In this document: in pieces, positions 16,459 to 26,700 of the stretch
Layout: each line of letters starts with the position of its first letter
Numbering within the stretch: the stretch's first letter is position 1
Virus record (IMG/VR): IMGVR_UViG_3300042472_000345
Location: 1 to 61,861 of that record
Length of the DNA: 61,861 bases
Strand: one strand, 5' to 3'
Source of the DNA: a virus
Position numbers and translations under genes: made by a program
Notes under the pieces: model-generated
The model's database searches: none
What the model was told of the DNA's origin: nothing
What the model saw: only the letters and a program-made list of their open reading frames with translations

Positions 16459-18408
16459 ATGTGGCCATATTTACCTCAAAACCCATGTGGGTGTGACTCT
16501 TGTGAGAGTTCTAATGAATCAACAACAAACGTTGGATCAGATAACGTAAGATATATTGGAGAACCTTTAGCTTGTACAGGGATTGAACCTTGTGACACGC
16601 TCACTGTTGCTCTCCAGAAAATTGATAATGCAGTTTGTAATATATTTGATATACTAGATGTATGTTGTACAAATATTACAACTACCACTACTACAAGTTC
16701 TACAACAATTTGTCCTTGTACTACATATGGATATGTTGGACCAAGATTCGATCCTGGTACAATTACATATGTAGAATGTAATACATTAGAGCCAATTACA
16801 GACACTGCATCTAGCACTGTACAATTTGCTTGTATTGATAATAACTATCCAATCATAGAAATTGGTTCAATTAATGTTATAGATACACAAGATTGTTGTT
16901 CAAACATTACAACTACCACTACAACTGCTGTTCCAGTAAATCCATTTTGTTATGAAGTTACAGCTGTAAATAGATGTACTGTTTATTGGACTGATGCAAA
17001 TGGTGATCCTCAATCACAAAACCTTACAAATGCTACAATAAACATTTGTGCTGACGAAGATTCTATTGCAAGTTCTTGTGGTGGAGGTGGAGGTATTTCT
17101 ATAACTGGAGGAACTGTTGCTTGTACAAATGATGCAATGTGTCAACCTACAACTACAACCACTACAACAATAGCTTGTAATTGTATTACATTTAATAATA
17201 CAAGCAGTAGTGCAATAGATATTCTTATTGGATATAATGATTGTATTGGAGAGTTTGTTGAAGATTTTATTTCTGCAAATGATGTATTACAATTTTGTGG
17301 AAGTGGTGGTATAGCAGCTAGTGAATTAGTAATAGTAACAACTGGAGGAGCTTGTATTGCTGAAGTGTGTCCTACAACCACTACCACTACAACAGCTACT
17401 CCATTAGCATGTGTATCTTATTTATTACAAAGTACAGGTGCTGGTGGAGCAAGTAATGAATGGGAAGCATTTGCTTGTAATTCAAACATTGCAGTGAGTG
17501 GAACAATTCCTTTCCCTGGAACAATGGAAACTGGATGTATTACAGAAGGTTCATTATTACTTGGTGCTAATTTAGAAGTTGTTTCTGATGCACCTTGTGA
17601 AGAAGTTAGTTGTGAAGCATTTGAAATACAAGGACTTTCTCCTGTAGGATCTTGGGATGCAATTGATTGTTCTGGAAATAGAGTTGGTGAAGTTGCTCCT
17701 AGTGGTGTCACTGTTCCTACAGGATGTATTATTCCTAATACATTAGTTTTAGATAATGCATATATAAAAAATTATCTTGGACCATGTGGTTCAACTACTA
17801 CCACCACTACATTAGTTCCACCTACCACTACGACAACGACAACTCCTGTTCCTACAAGTTTTAGATATTTTTTCTCTAACGCTGCAATCTCAGGAACATT
17901 AGCATGTGCTCAAATAACGTTCCCAATAGTTTTATATTCAGACGATGCAACTCTTAATTTAGGATCTTTCTTGTACACAGACATGGCATTGACCACTCCT
18001 TTCATAGGAGCTGCAAGATGGTATCAAGAATCTACAAGTGGTATATCTTTTGCTATTCTTAATAGTGGTGAAATTGCTGGTGAATTTAATTGTGCGCCTA
18101 CAACCACAACTACAAGTACAACATTGTTTCCACCAACTACAACAACCACTACAACTGTTGTAAATTTTAGTCATGGACTTTCTGCAGGAGAAACAAACAA
18201 TATATTAGCTTGTCTTGAAACAGTTGCAGCAATAACAGTGTATACAAGTGTTCCTACAATAGTTTTTGGGACTGTTGTATACACTGATCCAACACTAACT
18301 ACTACATTTAATGGAGGAGGAGTATCAGTGTATTATAAAAATTTCTCAGTAGGCAATTGTATTAGAATTAATGGTTCTGGACAAGTTTTCACTACTTTCT
18401 CTTGTTAA
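16459..18408 (+). CDS. Modular fibre protein with polythreonine linkers (649 aa)
   Basis: I place the start at the ATG at 16459 (MWPYLPQN), because the longer reading frame begins with a TTG inside the previous gene. The N-terminus carries the shared adaptor (VRYIGEPLACTGI, then DTLTVALQKID). After it come at least seven beta domains separated by runs of threonine. These include two tandem copies of a domain with GCI and APC/GPC ends (about 420-540), and two copies of another with the pattern YTD-x-LTT-F (about 560-649). The latter type occurs in many Bacteroidota phage fibres. Cys residues at domain edges may form disulphides. This is likely a long, flexible, possibly glycosylated fibre. Confidence 0.75.
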   Translation: MWPYLPQNPCGCDSCESSNESTTNVGSDNVRYIGEPLACTGIEPCDTLTVALQKIDNAVCNIFDILDVCCTNITTTTTTSSTTICPCTTYGYVGPRFDPGTITYVECNTLEPITDTASSTVQFACIDNNYPIIEIGSINVIDTQDCCSNITTTTTTAVPVNPFCYEVTAVNRCTVYWTDANGDPQSQNLTNATINICADEDSIASSCGGGGGISITGGTVACTNDAMCQPTTTTTTTIACNCITFNNTSSSAIDILIGYNDCIGEFVEDFISANDVLQFCGSGGIAASELVIVTTGGACIAEVCPTTTTTTTATPLACVSYLLQSTGAGGASNEWEAFACNSNIAVSGTIPFPGTMETGCITEGSLLLGANLEVVSDAPCEEVSCEAFEIQGLSPVGSWDAIDCSGNRVGEVAPSGVTVPTGCIIPNTLVLDNAYIKNYLGPCGSTTTTTTLVPPTTTTTTTPVPTSFRYFFSNAAISGTLACAQITFPIVLYSDDATLNLGSFLYTDMALTTPFIGAARWYQESTSGISFAILNSGEIAGEFNCAPTTTTTSTTLFPPTTTTTTTVVNFSHGLSAGETNNILACLETVAAITVYTSVPTIVFGTVVYTDPTLTTTFNGGGVSVYYKNFSVGNCIRINGSGQVFTTFSC

Positions 18409-18426
18409 TATTTTAAAGCTAAACTT

Positions 18427-19386
18427 ATGAGTATTCTTAATTGTATAGACACTGGTTCTTGTTCAACACAAATTACTAAATCTGATTTAGTAACATATAT
18501 TGGACTAGATCTATTGTGTACAAATATCCAAACATCAGAAGATCTCACTGAAGCTCTTGTAAAAATAGAAGAACGTATTTGTAGTATAACAGACAGTTTA
18601 AATGTCTGTTGTCCTACAACTACTACAACTAGTAGTTCTACTACAACTACTACAACTACTGAATGTCCTTGTCCAACAACAACGACTACTACTACAGCAA
18701 CACCAACAACAACTACTACTACTAGTTCTACTTCAACTAGCACAACTAGTACAACTAGCACAACTAGTACATCAACTACTACAAGTACAAGTACAAGTAC
18801 CACTACAACAACTACTACTACAGAATTACCAACAGTATTGATTTGTGAACAACGTTGGACAACTAGAAATTTGGATGTAACTACATATAGAAATGGTGAT
18901 CCTATTCCAGAAGTAAGTGATCCTGTTGCATGGGCTGCACTTACTACAGGTGCTTGGTGCTATTACAACAATGACCCTGCTAATGAAGCTATTTATGGAA
19001 AATTATATAACTGGTATGCTGTAACAGATCCAAGAGGATTACCTCCTATAGGATATCATATACCAACTGAAGCTGAATTTGATCAATTAGAAACTTGTTT
19101 AGGTGCTACTGCTGGAGGAAAATTGAAAGAAATTGGAATATCTCATTGGGCTAGTCCTAATGTAGGAGCAATTAATAGTACTGGTTTTACTGGTCTCCCA
19201 GGTGGGGAACGTTTTCCAGATGGAACATTTCTTGGACTTACACTTCGTGCATTCTTTTGGACAAGTACAGTGTTCTTTCCACCATATATTTATTATCATT
19301 CATTAAACTATAATAGTAGTGCTCTTGCATATGGAAGTGATGGAACTGTAAAATATGGAATGTCTGTTCGATTAGTAAAAGATTAA
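18427..19386 (+). CDS. Fibre protein with FISUMP-type C-terminal domain (319 aa)
   Basis: It starts with the shared adaptor (LVTYIGLDLLCTNI, then DLTEALVKIEERIC), continues with an unusually long Thr/Ser-only stalk (about residues 63-132), and ends in a domain of about 185 residues. That domain shows the signature of the Fibrobacter succinogenes major paralogous domain: EQRWTTRNLDVTTYRNG, YGKLYNWYAV, GYHIPTEAEFDQL, FTGLPGGERF and FFWTS. FISUMP domains are found in secreted and surface proteins of Bacteroidota and Fibrobacterota and have a C-type-lectin-like flavour, so the domain probably came from a host and may bind glycans. The DNA coding the stalk is a threonine-codon microsatellite. Confidence 0.8.
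   Translation: MSILNCIDTGSCSTQITKSDLVTYIGLDLLCTNIQTSEDLTEALVKIEERICSITDSLNVCCPTTTTTSSSTTTTTTTECPCPTTTTTTTATPTTTTTTSSTSTSTTSTTSTTSTSTTTSTSTSTTTTTTTTELPTVLICEQRWTTRNLDVTTYRNGDPIPEVSDPVAWAALTTGAWCYYNNDPANEAIYGKLYNWYAVTDPRGLPPIGYHIPTEAEFDQLETCLGATAGGKLKEIGISHWASPNVGAINSTGFTGLPGGERFPDGTFLGLTLRAFFWTSTVFFPPYIYYHSLNYNSSALAYGSDGTVKYGMSVRLVKD
18616..18823 (+). repeat. Threonine/serine codon microsatellite
   Basis: About 208 bp consist almost only of ACA, ACT, ACC and AGT/TCT-type codons, giving a Thr/Ser stalk interrupted once by a short ECPCP segment. It is the longest of more than a dozen such tracts spread over the fibre genes. Imperfect trinucleotide repeats of this kind can expand, shrink or recombine with each other. 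Confidence 0.75.
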
Positions 19387-19403
19387 TTTAAACCAATAAT
19401 AAA

Positions 19404-20234
19404 ATGACAGTATTAATAACATTAACAACAGCAGGATCTGACTCAGGTCCATTTAACCTATACTCAGATGTAGATGGATTTTTATCAGCATTTGAAGTGG
19501 GAGTTGCTAAAATAGATTTATTAGCAGGATATTCTTCATCATTGGTTCCTGACCCAACAACAATTATTAGAGTTATGTCTAGTAATTTTTTGTGTACTAA
19601 TTATATTGATTTAGAATTATATCCTGTAACTACAACAACCACTACAACATTACCATTAGAGTTTTTATTAAGTTACGAATGTGATGGTGAAACAGTAATT
19701 CAAATTACAGCAGACACAATCACTGGAGGTGCGCCAGGTTATTACCCAGCAACTACATTCTTCTATGATGAAGCTTCTGCTCTTGCAAATACAAGTTGGT
19801 CAGCATTTTCAATTGAGTCTATTAGTTATGGTACTAGTGAACCTAATAATACATTCTGGGTAGCAATCATAGATTCAGCAGGAAACGTTGCTGTTAATAG
19901 TATAACTACTAATTGTACAACTACAACAACTACTACAGCACCACTTGATTTTGTATTAACATCTAGTTGTGCTGGAATAAATGCAACACTTAGCATGAGT
20001 GCTTACACTGGAGGATCAGCACCTTATGAATCAGGAAATAATTATTTTACAAGTGAGGCAGCTGCATTAGCTAATACATCTTGGGTTGGACCACCATCAG
20101 GAGCATTTGCAATAGGAATAGGATCTACACCAGGAACTTATTGGATGGTTATTAGAGATTCATTAGGAAATTTAAAAGCTAAAGACATAACTGTAGATTG
20201 TTCAACAACTACAACTACAACTACAATACCTTAA
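19404..20234 (+). CDS. Fibre protein with two SprB-like repeats (276 aa)
   Basis: The N-terminal 75 residues (VLITLTTAGSDSGPF, then LLAGYSSSLVPD) form a beta module also found at the start of the gene at 30153. Two tandem domains follow, each bracketed by threonine runs: about 90-170 and 180-267. Both share the sequence ALANTSW and end with a pattern like GTYWMVIRDSLGN. That pattern, with the preceding GGSAPY box, resembles SprB repeats of Bacteroidota gliding adhesins. The gene ends in a polythreonine tail and TAA. Two hairpin terminators follow, closing the fibre operon. A receptor-binding or host-adhesin-mimicking role is likely. Confidence 0.7.
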   Translation: MTVLITLTTAGSDSGPFNLYSDVDGFLSAFEVGVAKIDLLAGYSSSLVPDPTTIIRVMSSNFLCTNYIDLELYPVTTTTTTTLPLEFLLSYECDGETVIQITADTITGGAPGYYPATTFFYDEASALANTSWSAFSIESISYGTSEPNNTFWVAIIDSAGNVAVNSITTNCTTTTTTTAPLDFVLTSSCAGINATLSMSAYTGGSAPYESGNNYFTSEAAALANTSWVGPPSGAFAIGIGSTPGTYWMVIRDSLGNLKAKDITVDCSTTTTTTTIP

Positions 20235-20242
20235 TATACAAA

Positions 20243-20272
20243 AAGTCTTGTTTTGTTGGTTTTACAAGACTT
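20243..20272 (+). terminator. First hairpin of a tandem terminator
   Basis: AAGTCTTG (20243-20250) pairs perfectly with CAAGACTT (20265-20272) around a 14-nt T/G-rich loop. It directly abuts a second hairpin and probably supports termination at the end of the fibre operon. Confidence 0.5.
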
Positions 20273-20302
20273 CTCCTCAAGATTTTTCTTGGGGAGTTTT
20301 TG
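20273..20302 (+). terminator. Strong intrinsic terminator
   Basis: CTCCTCAAG (20273-20281) pairs with CTTGGGGAG (20288-20296), nine pairs including one G-T, with a 6-nt loop and then TTTTTG. This is the clearest intrinsic terminator in the window and marks the end of the fibre operon. Confidence 0.8.
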
Positions 20303-20350
20303 TTTAATAACTTTTTTAATTATAAAGAATTTCTTGCGTAATTAAAAATA

Positions 20351-20383
20351 TTTGCATATTGTAAAAACTATTATTTATCTTTA
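20351..20383 (+). promoter_or_regulatory. Bacteroidota-type promoter for the phosphoesterase/tail operon
   Basis: TTTG (20351-20354), a 21-nt spacer and TATCTTTA (20376-20383) fit the consensus except the final base. The start would be near 20390, before the ATG at 20412. It follows the tandem terminator, so the phosphoesterase gene (20412-21620) and its followers form a separate transcription unit. Confidence 0.55.
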
Positions 20384-20411
20384 CCATATTTTTAATTAAA
20401 TTAGAACGTAT

Positions 20412-21620
20412 ATGCTTGACAATCAACAATTACTGAATCAGTTGAAGGATATGCTTCGCTGGAAAAAAAGCAAGAGTTACTATGCAAAGTCTTTAGGAAT
20501 TTCTGTATATGAAGTAGATCAACTTCTTTTACAGTTAAGTCATGACAAAAGACCTAAACTACTATCAGATAAAACAATCAAGGTTGATGTTGAAAGAGGA
20601 ACATTAGAAAGCGTAGTAATATGCGATCATGAACCCAAAGACGATCTTGAACTTGCAGCATTACATAAGATAGATCTTGATAAATATATAATTACCAACT
20701 ACTGGTCTAAGCTTTTACCAAATGGTAAGTTTACATCTTCAGTTTTTTCTAAACGAAAAGGACCAAAAGATTACAACCCTGAAGACTTTGCCAAGTTTTT
20801 AGAAAACTACAAACCAAACAACATTACAATTACTCCTGTTGATCATAGCAAAGAGAAAGATTATGTTGACATTGAGGTGTCAATCTCTGATTATCACTTA
20901 GCTAAACGACATGTAGACGAGGATAACAATCCTGTTGAAAGAGCTTACAGATATTTTAATGTGGCTCAATCTTTGATTAAAAAAGTTGCATCTGTATATA
21001 ACATAAACACTATAGTGTTTCCTATTTCGAATGACTTTTTCCATACAGACAATTACCAAAACCAAACTACACAAGGAACTCCACAAGACACTATATTAGA
21101 TTATAGTTCTGAATATGAGTTAGGATTCTCAATACTTGTAGACACAATAAACATGTTGAGATTTTATTCAAGTAATGTTGATGTAATACTTGTTCAAGGA
21201 AATCACGACAGGACTAAATCCTTCTATTTAGCACATGCATTAGAAGTGTATTTCAAACGTGAACTTGATGTTAAGTTTGATAGAGAACATAGTGTTGTAA
21301 AAGGTAAGACGTTAGGAGATACATTTATTGGATGGCATCATGGTAATTGTAAGTTAGAAGACCTTCCACTATTATTTGCCACACATCCTAAATATAGTCA
21401 AGCATTTGGTAATGCTAAATATAGAGAAGTGCACACAGGAGATAAGCATCACTATATGGCTAAAGAAGTCAAAGGTGTAAGAATACAACAAATGCCTAGC
21501 TTGTCTGGAACAGACAGATGGCACTTAGATAATAACTACGTACATTCAGTACGTGCAGCTCTTGCTTTAGTTTATGATAATAAACTAGGAAAAATAGCAG
21601 AGTTTGAAACTCGAATATAA
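20412..21620 (+). CDS. HTH-metallophosphoesterase protein (402 aa)
   Basis: Residues 15-45 (SKSYYAKSLGISVYEVDQLL) look like a helix-turn-helix. From about 150 the protein carries calcineurin-like phosphoesterase motifs in order: SDYHLAKR (D160, H162), SNDFFH (N207 and D208, in place of the usual GDxxD), GNHD (263-266), a WHHG box (H309/H310) and GDKHH (343-347). The set suggests an active dinuclear metal site that cleaves phosphodiesters, so a nuclease or nucleotide phosphodiesterase is likely. A DNA-directed HTH would guide it to nucleic acid. A predicted soluble enzyme at the head of a tail-gene operon, with its own promoter, is unusual. It may be packaged, or it may act late on host or phage DNA. 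The next gene starts 2 nt downstream. Confidence 0.8.
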   Translation: MLDNQQLLNQLKDMLRWKKSKSYYAKSLGISVYEVDQLLLQLSHDKRPKLLSDKTIKVDVERGTLESVVICDHEPKDDLELAALHKIDLDKYIITNYWSKLLPNGKFTSSVFSKRKGPKDYNPEDFAKFLENYKPNNITITPVDHSKEKDYVDIEVSISDYHLAKRHVDEDNNPVERAYRYFNVAQSLIKKVASVYNINTIVFPISNDFFHTDNYQNQTTQGTPQDTILDYSSEYELGFSILVDTINMLRFYSSNVDVILVQGNHDRTKSFYLAHALEVYFKRELDVKFDREHSVVKGKTLGDTFIGWHHGNCKLEDLPLLFATHPKYSQAFGNAKYREVHTGDKHHYMAKEVKGVRIQQMPSLSGTDRWHLDNNYVHSVRAALALVYDNKLGKIAEFETRI

Positions 21621-21622
21621 AT

Positions 21623-22348
21623 ATGTCAACATTAAGAAAATTAGTTTCAGACGTAAGATCAACACATAAGCTGCTTTCTACAGACAGCTTAATCACTGAT
21701 AGAGCTATTGCTTCTGAGATCAGAAACAATTCTTTATTGCTCATCAAGAGAGAAACAAATCTCAGAAAGCTTTGGGCTACAGATACTTTATTTACAACCA
21801 TTCCTTGTTTAGAGATGTGCCAAGTGCCAATCTCTGAATGTTGTGACTTTGTAGATGAATGTACAATTGCAAGAAGTAAACATAAGATTCCACGTATATC
21901 AGAAGGTAATTACCAATATGTAATACAAGGAGTTTATTCTATTAATGCATTGAGTGGTCAAGGAAAGAAGTTAAAAGAAATTTCTGTTAATAGATATATA
22001 AATCTATTGAAACTTCCTGTTATAAAGAATCAAGAATACTTCTGGATATCTAATGGATATTTGTATGTAAACAATCCAAACTTACAAGCCATTCGATTTG
22101 TAGCATTATTTGAAGAAGATGTAGACAATGAGATATTATATCCAGAATGTGGATGTGGAAAAGAATATTCTGAAGAAGAGTATTGTATTAATCCATTAGA
22201 TAAAAAGTTTGCTTGTCCAGGATATTTAGAACAACAAGTGTTACAATTAACTTCGCAGAAGTTATTATCTACATACTTTAGTATCAAAACAGATATAAGT
22301 CAAGATGGTGTAGATGGACAAGCCCCAAATTCAAAGCCAACTAGTTAA
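21623..22348 (+). CDS. Tail or connector structural protein (241 aa)
   Basis: A helical N-terminus (about 1-60) is followed by a beta-rich middle with a Cys cluster (CLEMCQVPISECCDFVDEC near residues 60-80) and a second one (CGCGKEYSEEEYC near 175-188). The C-terminal tail is disordered. This protein type is common in Bacteroidota phages beside ring and connector genes, so a ring or tail-terminator role is probable. The stop overlaps the next start as TAATG, indicating coupling with that gene. Confidence 0.65.
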   Translation: MSTLRKLVSDVRSTHKLLSTDSLITDRAIASEIRNNSLLLIKRETNLRKLWATDTLFTTIPCLEMCQVPISECCDFVDECTIARSKHKIPRISEGNYQYVIQGVYSINALSGQGKKLKEISVNRYINLLKLPVIKNQEYFWISNGYLYVNNPNLQAIRFVALFEEDVDNEILYPECGCGKEYSEEEYCINPLDKKFACPGYLEQQVLQLTSQKLLSTYFSIKTDISQDGVDGQAPNSKPTS

Positions 22349-22824
22349 TGAGAACAAAGGTTGATTGGAGAAGTTCGAGTAAAGATAACTATAGGGAGTT
22401 TTGTGAAAAGTATCCCAACATATTGTTATCTTTTGATGAATGGAGAAGTGTCATTTATACATTCAACGAAGCATTCAAACAATACATATTAGAAACTGGA
22501 GAGAAGATTAAACTTCCTTTTGGTTTTGGAGAGTTCTCAATAAAGAAAAAGAAGAGAAGAAAAATGAAAGGTGTTGATGGAAAGGAATATATTAATCTTC
22601 CCATTGACTGGCAGAAAACTAGAGAGAAAGGAAAAGTTATTTATAACTTCAACTATCACACAGAAGGATTCTTTTTTGGTTGGCACTGGTTCAAACAAAA
22701 TGCTAGATTCAAACATTCTGATCTTTGGTACTTTAAACCTTCTAGAACAACATCAAGATTACTATCTCACTACATAAAGGCTGATGATAAATATCAGCAC
22801 ATATATAGAGAGTGGATAACATAA
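22348..22824 (+). CDS. Conserved-type phage protein with HU-like LPFGFGEF box (158 aa)
   Basis: A helical start is followed by IKLPFGFGEFSIKKKKRR near residues 50-67, which resembles the GFG-x-F arm of HU/IHF proteins and carries a strong basic run. The rest is aromatic-rich (FFFGWHWFKQNARF, LWYFKP) and ends with basic helices. I have seen this type in diverse phages but know of no firm role. A DNA-contacting ring or neck protein would fit the basic surface and the position between two connector candidates. The start overlaps the previous stop. Confidence 0.65.
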   Translation: MRTKVDWRSSSKDNYREFCEKYPNILLSFDEWRSVIYTFNEAFKQYILETGEKIKLPFGFGEFSIKKKKRRKMKGVDGKEYINLPIDWQKTREKGKVIYNFNYHTEGFFFGWHWFKQNARFKHSDLWYFKPSRTTSRLLSHYIKADDKYQHIYREWIT

Positions 22825-22836
22825 ACACTTACAAAA

Positions 22837-23760
22837 ATGAGTTACTATTACAAATATAATTTTGTTAGCCCAGAGCCAGTCTACGCACTTGTGAAAGAAG
22901 AATTAAAATCTTACTTTGATACAGGAGCTGTAGACGATTTGTTATTTCCAACCTACTTAGATAAATGTCTAAAGAAACTTGGACAATCTAGTTATGTAAT
23001 AGCTCAACAACTTCTACATATAGAAGACTTTGAAGCTAGACTTCCTGATAACTTTCATGCTGTTAGAGAAGCTTGGTTGTGTACATCTATTCCTGGATAT
23101 CCATATCAGACAGCTAACTCATTTTACTCACAAGCTGCTTCAGAGACAACAATACAAATAAGTCCTGTTACATCTAATGGACAACCTTGCACTAACTTAG
23201 AATGCACCACAGGATGTCCTACGTGCATGCCAACATTAGTTCAAGCTGTATATAAAACAAATCAACAAGTTGCTGTAGAATATCATAGACAATACTTATT
23301 GAAACCAGGAAACATTTCTGTTAGAGCAAACTGTTCTTTAGATTGTGCAAACTTTGGTTCATCAGCTGCTGACTCATTTGACATCAGAGATAATAAGTTT
23401 GTCACTAACTTTAGAAATGGAGTGGTACACTTAGTATTCTACTCTACAGAATATGATAATGCAGGAAATCAAATGATGCCTGACAACTATCGTATTAGAG
23501 AGTTCATAGAAGCATTCATTAAATATAAAGTGTTCGAAACACTTGCAAACCAAACTAACGACGAAACTTTTAACCAACTTCAACAAAAACTTGTTTATTA
23601 CAAACAACTTCATGACGAGGCTTTCATTATGGCAAACATCGAAATCAAAAAACAAGATGCTTACACTAAACAAAGACGAATCATAAAAGATTTAAACAGG
23701 TTTAATATGTACGAGTTACCAAATCGTACTAATAGATATGGTAGAAGACGTAATAATTAA
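22837..23760 (+). CDS. Tail ring or connector structural protein (307 aa)
   Basis: The first 85 residues are helical (MSYYYKYNFVSPEPVYALV onwards). Residues 85-215 are beta-rich with Cys pairs (CTNLECTTGCPTC). The last 85 residues form a long basic helix with repeated KKQDAYTKQRR-like charge. Crassvirales build the tail from stacked ring proteins encoded just before the largest tail protein, and this gene is in that position. The exact ring number cannot be given. The gap to the next gene is 5 nt. Confidence 0.65.
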   Translation: MSYYYKYNFVSPEPVYALVKEELKSYFDTGAVDDLLFPTYLDKCLKKLGQSSYVIAQQLLHIEDFEARLPDNFHAVREAWLCTSIPGYPYQTANSFYSQAASETTIQISPVTSNGQPCTNLECTTGCPTCMPTLVQAVYKTNQQVAVEYHRQYLLKPGNISVRANCSLDCANFGSSAADSFDIRDNKFVTNFRNGVVHLVFYSTEYDNAGNQMMPDNYRIREFIEAFIKYKVFETLANQTNDETFNQLQQKLVYYKQLHDEAFIMANIEIKKQDAYTKQRRIIKDLNRFNMYELPNRTNRYGRRRNN

Positions 23761-23765
23761 TACTC

Positions 23766-26700
23766 ATGGCAGACGATAAACTTGAAAAAATTAAGAAACT
23801 ACTCAGTGGTGATCAAAGTGATGTTAACCAAGAGTATAATGTAGCATCTATAGGAATGAACTTAGATAACACTGTTAGTCAAGTTCCTAAAGGAATGCTT
23901 ACTTATGCATTGAATGCTTCTCTTGAGAACTTTGATGCTAACTCTGTAAACTATCAGAATGAACCAGGAAATGAACCATGCTTTAATAACAATGCTGAGT
24001 TTTTTCCTGCTAATTACATATTGATTGGTACACATCTTATTCAAGAAAAAAATAAACATATATTCTTTCTTACTAATCCTTCAACAGGTGAGTCAGAGAT
24101 TGGATACATGGACAATAATGATTGTAACTATCATGTGTTTATTAGTGCACCTTGTCTTAATTTTGACATTGATTATCCTATACACAAAATTGTACACAAG
24201 ATAACTAACTGTAGTACAGAGATATATTGGACAGATGGATTCAATCCTAGAAGATATTTGGATCTTGACCCTCTTAAAATTCCATATACATTAGCACAAA
24301 GTTCTACTTTTTGTGATCCTAATTATACAAGCCAAATAGATTGTAATCAATTAAAATTACAACCTAATTTTTCTATTCCTGAATTAACTATTGTAGATGT
24401 TATAACAGGGGGGGACCTAACTGCAGGTACAGTGCAGTTTGCAATTCAATATTGTGATGCATCAAGTAATCCTTACACATCATATTATTCAGTTACAAAT
24501 CCTACACCTATTGCAAATGCTCGTGTTACAGATGTTAACTTTAACTATCCTGTTGGAAAATCAGTTGTAGTTGGAATTAATAATCTTGATGCTACAGGAC
24601 AGTTTCAATATTTCAACTTAGCTGTAATTAAAACAGTAAATGCTATTTCATCAGTAGAACTAATAGGTACATACTTCATTGATAATGTAATAATGAGCAT
24701 TACATATAGTGGTCAAAATAAAACAAACATTAGACTTTCTACAGCTGATATTTTTGAAAAGTTTCCTCATTACGAAATAGCACAAGATCTTACATCTGTA
24801 CAAGATATTCTTGTATGGGATAATCTTACATCTATAGATAGAATTAACTACCAATCTATTGCAAGTAAAATAAGATTTCAATGGGAGACATATAGAATTC
24901 CTTCTAATGAAAACTATTCAGATGAATTAAATGCTACAAACTTACGTGGTTATCTACGTGATGAAGTGTATGCATTTGAAATTGTATTCTTATTAAAGAA
25001 TGGAAAACAAACAGATGGTTTTCATATCCCTGGAAGACAAAGAAATAATAATGAGTCTTTTCCAGATGTACCTGACACAAGTCCTGATTTTATAGGAACT
25101 CCTGAATACATTGACCCTCTTACAGGAGTTGGATATAGCCCTTATTGGAAAATATATAATACAGGTAGCGTAGTTGGAATTGGTACAGGGCTACCTATAG
25201 AAAATGCAACACCACACGAATATGGTGATTTTGCATATTGGGAATCAAAAGAAAAATACCCATGTAACGATGCTTTATGGGGAGATCTTGCAGATCAACC
25301 TATCAGACATCATAAGTTTCCTGATGTTCTTGTTAGTCCTATATTTGAAAGTGCTACACCAGTAATTACTGCTAATAAATATAAAGTAGAAATGCAAACA
25401 TCAGATGCTGTATTTCCTATTGGTGTAAAAATTAATATTAGTCAAGTTACGCAATTAATTCAACAATCAAATTTAACAGAAGATCAAAAAGCTGACATTG
25501 CTGGATTTAAAATTATAAGAGGAGACAGAGGAACAAATAAATCAATTGTTGCTAAAGGTATTCTTAGAAATCTTAATTTATACGAAAGAGAAAAACAAAC
25601 TTTTTATTTCCCCAATTACCCATATAATGATCTTAGTGAAGATCCTTTCTTACTTACAGCTAATAATGCATATTCACAATTAGCTGAACCTTGGGTAGTT
25701 ATGTGTACAGAAATTGATCCTGAAACAGAACCAGGTGGTTCATTATATAATCCTGCTGATCCTGATCCTAGACCATATGGAACTTATGAATATACAGATC
25801 CTAATACAAATAAAACTTTTACAGAAAGAATGTATTTGAATGAAATAAAAGAATTTTGTTCAAATAGTAGACCTTTTTTTGTTACAGGTAAAGCATATAT
25901 AGGTCCTGGAAACTATGATGTATATAAAGTAAGAAGTAGAGGATGTAAAGGTTTTCGTGTAAACTGGTCAAGTCCTTATACACTTGATAACACAGCGTTA
26001 GATCCACAAGGTCCATGGTTAGATGGATGGAGTGCTGTGGAATTTAATCTAACCAATGTACTTGTAGGTCTTCTTGTAGTACAAGTATTACCTTTTGCTT
26101 TTCTTGGAATTGAAGCTGTTGTTATTATAGGAGGAATAGTAGTAGATGGTGGTAGAGCATTATATGCCACTGTTGCTGTAGGTGGAACTGTTAGTACTGC
26201 ATGTAGAAATAGATGGTATGATATAGCATGTAAATGTAGTGTAGGACAAGAATATATTCCACCCATTGGTGAATCTCCTAGAGGAGTTATTGATTTTACT
26301 CGTTCTAGAAGATCTAGTGTTAAGTGTGGTGAAACAACTCAACTTCCTGCTATAACAACTGATGCATCAAAATACAGACATGTGTTTAATTCTCCTGAGA
26401 CATCTTTTGGACAACCTTTCTTAGGTAATGTTCTTAAGTTAGAGAACGTAATGTATGGAGCAGGTACTGGACATTTTGTTGCAGTTAATAAGAATGCTAA
26501 GTATAAACTAATTTCAAAAGAGGCTCAAGAAGATGCATTGCGTAGTTCTGATGCTATAGCAAGAATGACTGATCCTTTTAATTTTACTGCTACGTTTACA
26601 GCATATCAGGCATATTTAACTATTTATATAAATGGTATCACAAGAAAGAACTATGCATATTCATTTAATTCAATTGCTAGTTATGATTATTATGGAGATA

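Noticed and set aside
18405-18803. Long valine-rich leftward frame opposite the threonine stalk
   Set aside because: It is the antisense shadow of threonine codons (ACN read back as NGT/valine-type). No leader or independent evidence.
18616-18823. CRISPR-like array
   Set aside because: The repeats are trinucleotide codon runs in frame with a protein; there are no spaced direct repeats of constant length.
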